Shown here piece by piece: positions 8,906 to 18,796 of a stretch of 64,000 nt of DNA. This DNA is from Hwanghaeella grinnelliae (GTDB lineage: Bacteria; Pseudomonadota; Alphaproteobacteria; UBA8366; Aestuariispiraceae), in NCBI RefSeq assembly GCF_004005845.1, contig NZ_SADE01000001.1:868001-932000 (forward strand), in the 5' to 3' direction. A program made the position numbers and the translations under genes. The notes under the pieces are model-generated. The model was not told where the DNA came from. It ran no database searches and saw only the letters and a program-made list of their open reading frames with translations. Every line of letters begins with the position of its first letter. The first letter of the stretch is position 1.

Positions 8906-11900
8906 CGCCCGGCGTCAACCTGACTGCCGCGGCCTTCGACCATAAGAAGCTGGTCTGTCTGGTTATCGCGATCCTGCTGATATACGGGGCCTTCAGTTAC
9001 TTCACCTTGCCGGCGCGGGAAGATCCCGAGATCACCATCCGTGGAGCGACGGTGACGACGCGTTTCCCGGGAATGGCGCCCGACCGTGTCGAACTGCTGA
9101 TTACCAAGAAACTGGAAGAAGCAATCCGCACGATCCCGCAGGTGGAGGAAATCCGTTCGACCTCGACCACAGGGTTGTCGATCATTCATGTGGAGATCAT
9201 GGACCGGTTTTTCGCGCTGGAGGATATCTGGTCGGATCTGCGGGCAAAGGTGTCGGATGCCCGGGGGAAATTGCCCGATGGCGCCGGCGCGCCGCAGATC
9301 GACGATGACCGCGGCGATGTATCGATCATCACCCTGGCGTTGCTGTCGGACGGCTTCGAAATGGGACAGATGTATGATGTCGCGAAGCATGTCCGCGATA
9401 CGTTGTATCTGGTCAATGGAACAAAACGGATCGATCTGCTGAGCGTTCAATATGAGCGCGTCTTTCTGGAGGTTTCCAATGCGCGCCTTGCTCAATTGGG
9501 GCTGTCTCCGTTCGAACTGATTTCAGCCTTGCGGCAGCAGAACATTATTCGGCCTGGCGGGAACGTGAATGTCGGGCCGGAGGAAATCATCCTGGAGCCG
9601 ACGGGCAATTATCAAAGTGTGGACGATATTGGCGAGACATTGATCACCTTGCCGAACAATTCCGATGTCATCCCGCTGAAGGATATCGTTTCTATTCGTC
9701 GTGACTATGCGGACCCGCCGGAGCGGCCGTCCTATTTCAATGGCGAACCGGCGATCATGTTCGCGATTTCAATGCTTTCGGGGCAAAACGTCCTGGAATA
9801 CGCGCCGCGGATGAAGGCCGAAATTCAGCGGATAGAGGATACGCTGCCTATCGGGTACGAATTGAAGATAGCGACCTACCAGGCAGACCAGGTCCGCGCC
9901 ACCATTGACGGCGTTTCCCTGAATGTCGTGGAAACCTTGGCGATCGTCCTGGTGGTGGTGATGGTGTTTCTGGGTGTTCGGACAGGCGCTATCGTTGGTG
10001 CCATCGTGCCATGTGTCATGCTGGGAACACTGGGGATCATGAGCTTGGCGGGCATGGAATTGCAGCGCATGAGTTTGGCGACCCTGATCATCGCGCTGGG
10101 GCTGTTGGTCGATAACGGCATTGTCGTTGCCGAGGATTTCAAGCGACGTCTTGAATCGGGAATGGACCGATATGAAGCGATGGTCAGCGGCGGCCGGGAA
10201 TTGGCCATTCCTTTGTTGACCTCGACGCTGACCACAATCCTCGTCTTCATGCCGTTGATGCTGGCCGAGCACATGGCGAGTGAATACACGCGCTCAATCA
10301 GTCTGGTTATACTGATCTCGCTCATGGCTAGTTGGGTGCTTGCCCTCTGCGCCACACCGTTGCTGTGTTACGCCTTCATCAAGGTCCGGCCGGTGCCGGA
10401 CAACGCCGCCCATGACATGCACCCTAACGGACGGTTGTTTACCGCCTATGCGGTGTTCCTTAAGGCGGTTCTCAGGTTTAAAATTCCTTTTCTTGTCCTA
10501 ATGGTCGCGGCGCTTGCCGGCACCGTGCTTTTGTTCGGGCAAGTGCCGAAGCAATTCTTTCCAAATTCCGACCGTTCCCAGGTGCTGGTCTATATCGACC
10601 TGCCAGCGGGCACGCCGGTTCGTTACACCAACACACGAATGCAGGATATCTTCGCCTGGCTCGATGACCGGGAAAGGTTCCCTCATATCGAAAGTCATGT
10701 GGGTTATGTCGGCTATGGCGGCCCGCGCTTCGTCCTATCCCTCGCCCCTATCGATCCTGCGGATAATAAAGGTTTCATCGTGCTCAACATCGATGAGGCC
10801 GAAAGCATGGACAAGACGATCGCGGCGCTGCAACGGGGCTTCATTGAGGATCATTTCGACCTTCAAGCCCGTGTAAAACGAATGTTCCTGGGGCCGTCGG
10901 ATTCGTCGGAGATCGAGGTGCAGGTGATCGGTCCCGATGCCGGCTTTATTTTCAGAACCGCACGGCAGATCGAAGACTATTTGTCGACTATTCCGGGGAC
11001 GATCGATATCCGAAACAACTGGGAGAACCGGATCATGAAAGTGCTGGTCCGCGTCGACCAGCAACGCGCGCGGCGAGCCGGTGTGACCAGCGAAGATATC
11101 GCCATATCGCTGCAAGGCTATTTCGACGGGACGGAAGTGACCGAATTGCGGGAAGGGGATGACATTATTCCGATCGTCTTTCGCGGGGAAAGTGCCGAGC
11201 GTTTGAACCTGGATCGGATGCGGACGCTGAACGTTTATTCGCAAAGCCGGCGCGTAACCGTGCCGCTGATACAGGTCGCGGATTTCGTACCGGACAATCA
11301 ATACGCACGGATTGTGCGCGAGGACCTTTTCCGGACCGTGTCGGTCCAGGCGCGCAGTACGGTGATGACGGCTGAGGACCTCGCGGACGTCATAGACGCC
11401 AAGATCGTGGCAATGCGGCAGTCCCTGCCGCCGAACCACAGCATCGAATATGACGGTGTCGTCAAGGAATCGGCGGATGCGCAGGCGGCCCTCTCAGCCA
11501 ATGTACCGGTGGTACTCGGTGTGATCGTCCTTTTGCTTGTAGCGCAGTTCGGTTCCTACCGCCGGCCGCTCATCATCGCGTTGACGATTCCACTGTCCGC
11601 TATTGGCGCGATTGCTGGATTGCTAGTCATGCAGGCACCGTTCGGTTTCATGGTTACGCTTGGTATCTATTCGCTGGCGGGGATCATCATAAACAATGCC
11701 ATTGTCCTGATTGATCGTATAGACATTGAACGGGCGGCCGGGAAAACAAACACGGATGCGATCATCGATGCCTGTTTGCTTCGTGTCCGGCCTATTGCGA
11801 TGACCACGATAACGACGATCCTGGGCTTGATGCCCCTGATTGTCACCGTCGATCCGCTTTTTTACGGCATGGCCTGCGTCATCGCATTCGGGTTAGGAAT

Positions 11901-11973
11901 CGGTACGCTGCTGACGCTCGGGGTCGTCCCCGCGCTGTTCGCCTTGTTGTTCCCTGATGGCAAGACTGGTTAG
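8902..11973 (+). CDS. RND-family inner-membrane efflux pump
   Basis: Proton-driven resistance-nodulation-division transporter, 1023 residues, the usual length. It has the expected 1+5+1+5 membrane segments around two large periplasmic loops. TM4 carries the proton-relay acidic pattern in LGLLVDNGIVVAEDF, and the second half has the matching GIIINNAIVLIDRID. The motif GATVTTRFPGMAPDRVE near the start is typical. It is translationally coupled to the adaptor gene. It resembles AcrB/MexF-like drug exporters more than heavy-metal CusA-type pumps. The exported substrate is unknown. Confidence 0.92.
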   Translation: MTPGVNLTAAAFDHKKLVCLVIAILLIYGAFSYFTLPAREDPEITIRGATVTTRFPGMAPDRVELLITKKLEEAIRTIPQVEEIRSTSTTGLSIIHVEIMDRFFALEDIWSDLRAKVSDARGKLPDGAGAPQIDDDRGDVSIITLALLSDGFEMGQMYDVAKHVRDTLYLVNGTKRIDLLSVQYERVFLEVSNARLAQLGLSPFELISALRQQNIIRPGGNVNVGPEEIILEPTGNYQSVDDIGETLITLPNNSDVIPLKDIVSIRRDYADPPERPSYFNGEPAIMFAISMLSGQNVLEYAPRMKAEIQRIEDTLPIGYELKIATYQADQVRATIDGVSLNVVETLAIVLVVVMVFLGVRTGAIVGAIVPCVMLGTLGIMSLAGMELQRMSLATLIIALGLLVDNGIVVAEDFKRRLESGMDRYEAMVSGGRELAIPLLTSTLTTILVFMPLMLAEHMASEYTRSISLVILISLMASWVLALCATPLLCYAFIKVRPVPDNAAHDMHPNGRLFTAYAVFLKAVLRFKIPFLVLMVAALAGTVLLFGQVPKQFFPNSDRSQVLVYIDLPAGTPVRYTNTRMQDIFAWLDDRERFPHIESHVGYVGYGGPRFVLSLAPIDPADNKGFIVLNIDEAESMDKTIAALQRGFIEDHFDLQARVKRMFLGPSDSSEIEVQVIGPDAGFIFRTARQIEDYLSTIPGTIDIRNNWENRIMKVLVRVDQQRARRAGVTSEDIAISLQGYFDGTEVTELREGDDIIPIVFRGESAERLNLDRMRTLNVYSQSRRVTVPLIQVADFVPDNQYARIVREDLFRTVSVQARSTVMTAEDLADVIDAKIVAMRQSLPPNHSIEYDGVVKESADAQAALSANVPVVLGVIVLLLVAQFGSYRRPLIIALTIPLSAIGAIAGLLVMQAPFGFMVTLGIYSLAGIIINNAIVLIDRIDIERAAGKTNTDAIIDACLLRVRPIAMTTITTILGLMPLIVTVDPLFYGMACVIAFGLGIGTLLTLGVVPALFALLFPDGKTG

Positions 11974-11995
11974 GTCTGAACCGGCCGCCGGCGTG

Positions 11996-12418
11996 CTACA
12001 GCTTCCGTTTCGTCACATAAGGAAAGGTGAAGGCGACGGTCCAACCGATCAGCGTCAACCCGATCAACGCTTCGACGCCAGCCAATAGACGCAGCGGGCC
12101 GGTAGGGTACAGATCCCCATAGCCGAGTGAGGTATAGCTGGACGCAGAAAAATAGAAATAGTCCCTGATATGCACAGCACCATGGATATGGCCGACTTGG
12201 GCGTATTCCGACACAAGCATATAGACGACGCCAAACAGAAGCATCTCGGCGAAATGCATCAGGACGATCGACGATGTCGCCGCCACGACATGCACAAAGG
12301 CAAAGCGATCACCATGCATGCGGTCCAGCAGCGGTGTGACGGCATGCAAGACCTTCACATGAAACGTCACCGTCAGGATCGCAAAGGCAAACGAGCAGAA
12401 CCAGTAAAGTAAGCTCAC
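11996..12418 (-). CDS. Small two-pore-helix K+-channel-like membrane protein
   Basis: Ion_trans_2-type protein of 140 residues. It has four hydrophobic segments and a K+ selectivity filter TSLGYGD at residues 96-102, preceded by the pore helix YFYFSASSY. There is no RCK or cyclic-nucleotide domain, so gating is not evident. A GTG start at 12418 is set by an excellent GGGAGGG ribosome site. It lies 69 bases downstream of the hybrid kinase on the same strand and may be co-transcribed with it. It converges with the RND pump gene. Confidence 0.8.
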   Translation of the reverse strand: MSLLYWFCSFAFAILTVTFHVKVLHAVTPLLDRMHGDRFAFVHVVAATSSIVLMHFAEMLLFGVVYMLVSEYAQVGHIHGAVHIRDYFYFSASSYTSLGYGDLYPTGPLRLLAGVEALIGLTLIGWTVAFTFPYVTKRKL

Positions 12419-12487
12419 TCAATTCCCTCCCAGAAAAAGCGCGGTGCCGATAAATAACCGTATTCCAAGGATGGAAAAAGGCCGTCG

Positions 12488-14749
12488 TCAGCGTTGCAGA
12501 GTCTTGTCAGAGAGTTCTTCGATCGCCGCTTGCAAGCTCTTGCTATCGACCGGCTTGGCAAGGAAGTAGTCCATGCCCGCTTCGAGGCATTGGTCCTTGT
12601 CCACCTCGAACGCGTTGGCGGTTATCGCAAGGATCGGGACATTGGCGCGCTCGGCTATTTCCAGACGGCGGATATGCCTTGTCGCCTCCAAACCGTTCAT
12701 GTCCGGCATTTGCATGTCCATCAAGACCAAGTCGTAGGACAGGTTGCGCACGGCATTCACTGCATCTCTTCCATTTTCCACGACGTCAACGCTGTAGCCG
12801 AGTTTTTCCAGCGAAAGCCGTGTGACCATTTGGTTGATGTGATTGTCCTCAGCGATCAGGGCGCGACCTCTCGGAGGTGCCACGCCGGCGTCGAGGGGGC
12901 TTAACCCCGTTCGCGGGGCCGGCATTGGTGTTTTCAAGTCCAATGCGTGGAGCAAAGCGTTGTAAAGGTGTGACTGGCGTGTTGGTTTCAGCAAATGGAC
13001 GTCGAACAATTTTCTAGACTGGGCGTCGGCCCATTTTTCCGACGGTATCGGTGACAAGGCCAGTATCGGCAGTATTCCAAAATGTGGTTCCGCCCGTAAA
13101 GCGGCCATGATCCGCGCGCCGTTCTCTTCCGGATGGCGCAGGTCTACCAATATGAGGTTGAAGGGATTGCCGGTCGGGTCCGCTTCCTGCCGGCTTTGCA
13201 AAGCTGCTTCGACACTGTCCACAGCCGTTGCGCGGACACCCCAATTGCCCAGCGTCTGTTGCAGCAGGTCTGGATGGTCCGGCGTGTCGTGAACGATCAG
13301 TATGCGGCGGCTGCGCAGTTTGCGGGTATGTTCTTCCCGAAGTTCGGACACGGCCCGGCCGGCGCAGGGTAGGACCATTTCGAACCAGAACGTGCTGCCT
13401 ATACCCGGTTCGCTATCGAATCCGATTTCCCCGCCCATCGCTTCGACGAGGCGTTTGCTGATTGCCAGCCCTAGGCCGGACCCGCCGTATTTGCGGGTTG
13501 AAGATGAGTCTACTTGTGAGAAGCTCTGGAACAGTTTCGCCTGGTCCTGTTTGGCAATGCCTATACCGCTGTCCCGGACTTCGATGCGGATGCGGGGCAT
13601 TTCAAAGGTGCCGCCGTTCCGGAACGCGCGGATTGTCACGTCTCCGGATTCGGTGAATTTCACCGCGTTGCCTAGCAGGTTCAACAAGACTTGCCGCATG
13701 CGTCCAGCATCCCCGCGGAACATCAGCGATACATCCGGTGACGCGGTATAGCCGATCTCCAACCCTTTTTCCTTGGCGCGCGGGGCCAGGATTTCTATCG
13801 CCCCTTCCACCAAACCGACCAGGTTGAAATCCTCTTCCGACAAATCGAGTTTTCTGGATTCCAATTTTGAGAAATCCAAAATGTCGTTGATGATGCTCAT
13901 CAGGTCATTGCCGGAATTTGCGATCGTTTCGACATACCGGCGCTGTTCGTCGTTCAAGTCCGTGTCCAGTAGCACCTCGGTCATGCCGATGACGCCGTTC
14001 ATCGGTGTGCGTATTTCGTGGCTCATCGTCGCCAGGAATTCGGACTTGGCGCGGTTTGCTTCCTCGGCCTGACGAACGGCGACGGTCAGATCGGCCGTCT
14101 TTCGCAGAACCCGTTCCTCCAGCGTCCGATTCAGCGCCAGGATTTCACGCTGGGCGTCTTCCCGTTCTGCTATGGAGCGTGCCAAGGCGCGCATCGGTAG
14201 CACGCGGATGACGATGAAAAGCAGTCCGGCGAGGGCGACCGATATCAGCGCGACATATAAGGCCCACAGCCATACATGTGACGATGACTGCTGCTGGTGA
14301 AGGTAGGCGACGATGTCCGGGCCGAACCGGACAGGGGTTACGGCGCGGATGTTGAGAAGCGGGATTTCGCCGCCAAGTTCCTGCACAGTCGAACCGTCCG
14401 GCAGGATCAGCGCGATGTGGAGGACTGTGCGCTCAGGATGGTCCTCGTCCCCGCGCAAGGCCCGCGTGAAGACGGATGCGATCCGTTCATCGAGAAACAC
14501 CCAGAGGTCAGGGTTGCTTGCGATCAACTCCTCGACCTCGCTGGCAATCCGCCGATTTTCGATCTGAATGCGGTCCTGCTCGTAGTTCAACCCAGTGGCC
14601 AGATAGACGGCGGGCGTCAGCACGGCGATGCCGACGGCAAGCACCAGGGAAAGCCAGCCGATCGTCCTGCGCAAACGCCGGTCCGAGGAAATGCTGCTGA
14701 CGGCGGCGTGGCGTTCCGCTTCCGCGACAAGTTTTTGTGTATCCGGCAT
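12488..14749 (-). CDS. Hybrid sensor histidine kinase with two receiver domains
   Basis: Membrane sensor kinase of 753 residues. TM helices lie at about 31-52 and 160-182 and enclose a small periplasmic domain of about 105 residues. A coiled coil leads to the HisKA box [11 protein letters not shown] with phospho-acceptor H244. The ATPase domain shows DSGIGIA and [11 protein letters not shown]. The first receiver is degenerate: its acidic pair is replaced by HD in ILIVHD, although LVDLRHPE and LLKP remain. The second receiver is complete ([22 protein letters not shown]). No output domain or separate response regulator is adjacent. The gene follows a PstS-like binding protein gene by 31 bases. 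Confidence 0.9.
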   Translation of the reverse strand: MPDTQKLVAEAERHAAVSSISSDRRLRRTIGWLSLVLAVGIAVLTPAVYLATGLNYEQDRIQIENRRIASEVEELIASNPDLWVFLDERIASVFTRALRGDEDHPERTVLHIALILPDGSTVQELGGEIPLLNIRAVTPVRFGPDIVAYLHQQQSSSHVWLWALYVALISVALAGLLFIVIRVLPMRALARSIAEREDAQREILALNRTLEERVLRKTADLTVAVRQAEEANRAKSEFLATMSHEIRTPMNGVIGMTEVLLDTDLNDEQRRYVETIANSGNDLMSIINDILDFSKLESRKLDLSEEDFNLVGLVEGAIEILAPRAKEKGLEIGYTASPDVSLMFRGDAGRMRQVLLNLLGNAVKFTESGDVTIRAFRNGGTFEMPRIRIEVRDSGIGIAKQDQAKLFQSFSQVDSSSTRKYGGSGLGLAISKRLVEAMGGEIGFDSEPGIGSTFWFEMVLPCAGRAVSELREEHTRKLRSRRILIVHDTPDHPDLLQQTLGNWGVRATAVDSVEAALQSRQEADPTGNPFNLILVDLRHPEENGARIMAALRAEPHFGILPILALSPIPSEKWADAQSRKLFDVHLLKPTRQSHLYNALLHALDLKTPMPAPRTGLSPLDAGVAPPRGRALIAEDNHINQMVTRLSLEKLGYSVDVVENGRDAVNAVRNLSYDLVLMDMQMPDMNGLEATRHIRRLEIAERANVPILAITANAFEVDKDQCLEAGMDYFLAKPVDSKSLQAAIEELSDKTLQR

Positions 14750-14780
14750 AGGGTCTTGCCTTTATTGGCTTTGCCGCGGC

Positions 14781-15614
14781 CTATTCACGGCCGATAGGCA
14801 AATGGCCGTTGTCGCGCAGTATTTCCTGACCTTGCGCTGAATAGAGAAAATCGACCAAAGCCGTTGTCTCGTCGGGAACAACCTTCGGCGTCACCAGATA
14901 ATACCGTTTCGATATTGGATAGCTACCGTTGGCTAGGTTTTCTGTTGTCGGCGCCACGCCGTTCAGGGCGAAGGTGTTGATGTTCCGGTCTTCAGCCAGA
15001 ATCAAGGATAGCGACAGGAAACCGACGGCCGTCGGTGTCTCTTCCAGGGCATCGGCGGCATCTTGATCTGACGCACCGATCCGCGCGCCGCGGCTGACGG
15101 CGGCGTCGAAAGCTGGCCCCATTTCCGGGAACGCCTCTACAACCAGTGTAATGTCCGTGTCGTGCAGGGGGCGCATGACAACCAGAATCGGATTGCCGTT
15201 CGGCCAACGTCTGGTACCGCGCTGGTAGATCTCCACCACATCGGCGATGGTCAGTTTCTCCAAATATACGTCGTTCGCCGATGACAGGGCCAATGCGGTG
15301 ACGCCATAAGCATTGGCTTTGAAGCCGGCGGCGGCTTCCTCGGCTTTCAAAGGTCTGGACGAAATGGCGAGATCGATGGCCCCGGCCGCAAGGGCCTTGA
15401 TGCCGCCACCGCTGCCAAGGCTGTTCAATACAGTGATATCGGTTTCCGGGTGCGTGGCCTTGTAGGCTTGGGCGATTTTTTTCCAGGTGCCGAGATCACC
15501 GCCAGTGCCGCCAATTTTGATTTCGGCCTGTGACGGTGAGACGCCAAGTGACGTGGCAAGAAAAAGCGCAAGAAATGCTGCGCGCAGATACACGGGGTTG
15601 GTTTGGAAGAACAT
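14781..15614 (-). CDS. PstS-like periplasmic phosphate/oxyanion-binding protein
   Basis: Secreted solute-binding protein of 277 residues with a signal peptide over about residues 1-30 (cleavage after SQA). The core is that of PstS-like proteins: GTGGDLGTWKKIAQAY, LGSGGGIKALAAGAIDLAISSRPL, and the ending FLYSAQGQEILRDNGHLPI. No pstC, pstA or pstB transporter gene is nearby. Instead it lies directly upstream of a hybrid kinase in one transcription unit. This suggests it presents a ligand to the sensor rather than to a transporter. The ligand could be phosphate or another oxyanion. Confidence 0.85.
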   Translation of the reverse strand: MFFQTNPVYLRAAFLALFLATSLGVSPSQAEIKIGGTGGDLGTWKKIAQAYKATHPETDITVLNSLGSGGGIKALAAGAIDLAISSRPLKAEEAAAGFKANAYGVTALALSSANDVYLEKLTIADVVEIYQRGTRRWPNGNPILVVMRPLHDTDITLVVEAFPEMGPAFDAAVSRGARIGASDQDAADALEETPTAVGFLSLSLILAEDRNINTFALNGVAPTTENLANGSYPISKRYYLVTPKVVPDETTALVDFLYSAQGQEILRDNGHLPIGRE

Positions 15615-15775
15615 TGTTTGGACTGACTCCGCCGTAACGATTGCCGCCCCCCGACGTACATCGTCATGTCATCAATGTAATCCTACAGCTGCGGGTATTA
15701 AGAAAGGGTTGAAACCTTATTGAATGCCGGTGTGCCGCATCGCCTCCCGTCCCAGATAGGTGGCCAACTCACTGA

Positions 15776-15934
15776 TCCTCACCCACTTTGCTGTCGGCGG
15801 CTTTCTCGCTGACGGCATGGTGTCTGGGCGGGGTCATCCTTGCGCGGTTCCTCCACGCGGACTGGCACTGGCGTGCGGTCAATATCGGTTTGGGGATGGT
15901 CCTGCTTCTGTCGATCGTTCCGATCTGGCTATAG
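15776..15934 (+). pseudogene. Remnant of a LysE/RhtB-family exporter gene (C-terminal end only)
   Basis: An open frame from the TGA at 15773 to the TAG at 15932-15934 encodes a hydrophobic tail. It includes LSAAFSLTAWCLGGVI, then ARFLHADWHWRAVNIGLG, then MVLLLSIVPIWL. This matches the last membrane helices of LysE-family amino acid exporters, including the R-x-x-N-x-x-x-G element before the final helix. The upstream 140 residues expected of the family are absent and there is no start codon or ribosome site. It is on the opposite strand to both neighbours. I read it as a 5'-deleted relic. Confidence 0.6.
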
Positions 15935-15958
15935 CGCTTATTTAGATAGGCACCGCAG

Positions 15959-16711
15959 TTAGGGACACCCTATTTGGTCCGCCAGTTCGACCATGTCGTT
16001 TGCGATGAATTCCCAATCGCTCGTGGCTTCGAAATCCACCTTTTGATGCGGGCCATATTCATAGGGGCGGTTGATATAGGCCGTCTTCATACCGCAGTCG
16101 CGGGCGGCTTGAAGATCACCGTTATGGGCCGCGACCAGCATGCATTGGTCGGGTCGAAGTCCCAGGGCTTCGCAACTTCCAAGATAGGTTTCCGGCATCG
16201 GCTTGTAGGATCGTGTCACCTCCGCGCCGAGGACGGCGTCCCAGGGCAGGCCGCTGTTCCTGGCCATGTTCACCATCAGCGCGATATTGCCGTTCGAGAG
16301 CGTGCCGAGGACGTATTGCCGGTGCAGGCGGTGCAAACCGGGCAATACGTCTTCCCAGGGCCGGAGCCGATGCCAAGCGCGGTTCAAATGGTCCGTCTCT
16401 TCCTCGGATATCCCGGTGATGCCGTATTTCCCGAATAGCTGGTCCAGGTTTTCGCGGTGTAGGACGTCCAGCCGAACGAAGCCGCGGTTCCCGGCGCGGA
16501 CCTGCTCCATGGCGGGTTGGTAAAGGCCGCGCCAATCATCCGCGAAGGCCAGCCAATCCCGGTCGATCCCATTGCGTGCGCCGAAGGCGGCGGCTTCGCG
16601 GGAAATGCCCCCGCGCCAATCCACGACGGTACCGAACACATCGAACAGCAAGGCCTTCACCTGTTTCGCGCCGTTTTGCGCGGCAACGTCCGTGGCATTT
16701 CTGGCGGGCAT
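15959..16711 (-). CDS. Haloacid dehalogenase, type II (HAD superfamily hydrolase)
   Basis: HAD hydrolase of 250 residues, similar to L-2-haloacid dehalogenases that remove halide from 2-haloalkanoic acids. The nucleophile is D24 in LLFDVFGTVVDW. Motif II is GTLSNGN, motif III is the Lys in SYKPMPETYL, and motif IV is VAAHNGDLQAA, which is typical of type II dehalogenases. The ATG at 16711 has GGAGG directly upstream; an extension to 16750 is unlikely. The substrate could also be another small phosphorylated or halogenated acid. Confidence 0.87.
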   Translation of the reverse strand: MPARNATDVAAQNGAKQVKALLFDVFGTVVDWRGGISREAAAFGARNGIDRDWLAFADDWRGLYQPAMEQVRAGNRGFVRLDVLHRENLDQLFGKYGITGISEEETDHLNRAWHRLRPWEDVLPGLHRLHRQYVLGTLSNGNIALMVNMARNSGLPWDAVLGAEVTRSYKPMPETYLGSCEALGLRPDQCMLVAAHNGDLQAARDCGMKTAYINRPYEYGPHQKVDFEATSDWEFIANDMVELADQIGCP

Positions 16712-16774
16712 GATTTTTCCTCCGTCCCTGTCTTTGCCGCATGCTGGCACAGTCGGGGCGGGGGGAACAGGGGC

Positions 16775-17668
16775 CTAAACGCCCATGCGTTGCCGCAAAT
16801 GCTGGGTCAGTTCCAGCGGTTCCAGGTCTGGTAGGCTTTCGAAATCGATCCGTTGGCCGATATCGACGTCGATCCGGGTATCCAGCTTGTTGCGCACCTC
16901 GTTCAACAGCAGGCCCAGGCGTAGAACCTGGCTGTGTCGGCTGGCAAATTGAAACGACCAGGAGTTTCGGCCGTGGAACTGAACCGGCAGGATGTCACAG
17001 CGTGACGCCTGGATGAGTTTTCCCGTCATCGGCTTCCACTCGTCATCTCGGACAGGCGCCCGCCGTCGCTGCGACCAGGAGACGCCGCCGGCGGGGAAAA
17101 TCCCGATGGTGCCGCTGTTGCGAAGCCGGTCGATGGCGGCGCGCCGGCTGGCGACGTTGATGCGGTTTGCGTCCCGTGTGCCGGTGAAGTCGATGGGCAA
17201 CAGATTCCGCACCAAACTGGGTTCCTGCAGCAGCACGCCGTTGGCGATGACTTGGAACTCGGGATCGATGCGTGATGCAATCCAGGACAGAACGAAGCCG
17301 TCGATGACGCCGAAGGGATGGTTGGCCACCAGAAGAAGACCGCGATCCGGCCGTTTCAATGCCGGCGTCGCCGCTGCATCGAAACGGATGCCCAATTGTT
17401 TGACGGCAAGGTCCCAGGCCGCGGGTCCTGACAAGCTCGCCCCGTCCTGTAGGTAGCGTTTGTAGCGTTCGCTTAGGGCGCCACGGCCGGTGACTTTTTC
17501 GACCGTGCGTATCAGCGCGCGGTGAAATGGCGGCATGCTGGGATCGGCATAGGTGATGGTGATCGGCTCGCGCATCGCCAAGAGTCCATAAATCGATAAG
17601 ACGTCTATGGATGGGGCCGTTCGGGACCCGCGTAAAGCGCTTGCAGCCGGTTGAAACCGAAACTTCAT
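16775..17668 (-). CDS. Lysophospholipid acyltransferase-like protein
   Basis: PlsC-type glycerolipid acyltransferase, about 297 residues from the ATG at 17668. The acyltransferase block I motif appears as NHPFGVIDG (NHP in place of NHx4D), and block III as GIFPAGGVSW. Such proteins transfer acyl chains to lysolipids or ornithine lipids at the inner membrane. The start is uncertain. The frame stays open to a TTG at 17779 that overlaps the stop of the upstream hydrolase (TTGA). That overlap could couple the two genes, but the added 37 residues look unlike the family. The gene shares its transcription direction with the alpha/beta hydrolase. Confidence 0.8.
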   Translation of the reverse strand: MKFRFQPAASALRGSRTAPSIDVLSIYGLLAMREPITITYADPSMPPFHRALIRTVEKVTGRGALSERYKRYLQDGASLSGPAAWDLAVKQLGIRFDAAATPALKRPDRGLLLVANHPFGVIDGFVLSWIASRIDPEFQVIANGVLLQEPSLVRNLLPIDFTGTRDANRINVASRRAAIDRLRNSGTIGIFPAGGVSWSQRRRAPVRDDEWKPMTGKLIQASRCDILPVQFHGRNSWSFQFASRHSQVLRLGLLLNEVRNKLDTRIDVDIGQRIDFESLPDLEPLELTQHLRQRMGV

Positions 17669-17775
17669 CGAACGGTCACCGGACCGTCTTGTCGCGACCG
17701 CCCAGAAGGGATTAGCGGCCCGCGGGCGGCGCGTGCCAATGTCGCTGGCCGTGCCGCCCGGGGGGATGAAGAGGG

Positions 17776-18588
17776 TCAAAGAATGTCGGCGAACCCCATC
17801 AGGGCCAGGATGAATTCCTTGGGCCGTTCGGCCGGGATCATGTGACCGGCTTGCGGTATGTCCAGGCGCAGGCCTTGCGGCAGTTCCGCAAACAAGGCAT
17901 CGACGTCGGCCGGATTATAGAAGACCCTGTCCTGATAGCCGGTGGTGACCAGAACCGGCAGATCCAGGCCGGTCAGGTCCATTTCCCAGCTGGTATCGGC
18001 CATATGGGTGACCAGGTTCATGAAACCGGCATCTTCGGCGAGCCCTTCATAGGCGGATGGGTTGTCGAAAATGTCGTCGATCATGGCCGCGTGCATCGCT
18101 TCCGACGTGATGACGTGGGAGGCAACGTCGCGCAACAAGGTGGGACCGCCCTGTTGCATCAGGCGAACGCACATCCGGTTCATCCAATCGATGCGTGGCG
18201 ACATCTTCCGCAAGGTGTTGACGAGGACGATGCCGGAAGGCTTCAGGCCTTGCGCATGGGCCCGGATCGCATACAGGCCACCGATCGACAGCCCGACGAC
18301 GATCGGGGCGTCGATTTTCAACTCGGCGATGACGCGCATCAAATCGGCTGTGATCAGCTTGTCGTCCAGCGCGATCGCGGGGTCGAAGCTGCTCTTGGCC
18401 TGTCCGCGGAAATTGTAGACGAGCGTGCCGTGCCCCGCCTTGCGCAATGCAGGTCCGATCAATCCCTGCCAAAGGGAGCAATCGCCGGTGATGGGGTTGA
18501 TGAAGACGAAGGTCTTTCCGCCCGCGCCCGATGGCGGATCATACTCGTAGTAGAGCGCGTTCTTTTCGTCGATTTGCAGTAGCGACAA
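17776..18588 (-). CDS. Alpha/beta-fold hydrolase
   Basis: Serine hydrolase of the alpha/beta fold, about 270 residues. The nucleophile elbow is VVGLSIGGLY, the acid is Asp in TTGYQDRVF, and the His is in IPQAGHMIP. The oxyanion strand is FVFINPITG. A TTG at 18588 follows GGGAGGAAGAA with ideal spacing and gives a typical N-terminus (SLLQIDEKNALYY). The frame also extends to a TTG at 18654 without a ribosome site. The downstream acyltransferase begins at or just after its stop, so the pair may act in lipid remodelling, but the substrate is not evident. Confidence 0.83.
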   Translation of the reverse strand: MSLLQIDEKNALYYEYDPPSGAGGKTFVFINPITGDCSLWQGLIGPALRKAGHGTLVYNFRGQAKSSFDPAIALDDKLITADLMRVIAELKIDAPIVVGLSIGGLYAIRAHAQGLKPSGIVLVNTLRKMSPRIDWMNRMCVRLMQQGGPTLLRDVASHVITSEAMHAAMIDDIFDNPSAYEGLAEDAGFMNLVTHMADTSWEMDLTGLDLPVLVTTGYQDRVFYNPADVDALFAELPQGLRLDIPQAGHMIPAERPKEFILALMGFADIL

Positions 18589-18796
18589 TTCTTCCTCCCG
18601 TTCGTCCAAAATTGTTTTGCCAGGCGCGTCGCCCGGTGGATCGGTGTCCGGCAATTTTGCGGATCGGCAAAGCCATTGGGAAGAAGGAACCGACCGTACT
18701 TACGCCGGTCGCGGGAACAGGTCTCATTCCATTGGGTAAGGGGCGGGCCCGGACAGGGCCGCGCCACGTGGCGGAGTTAGCTGAAAGACAAGGCGC

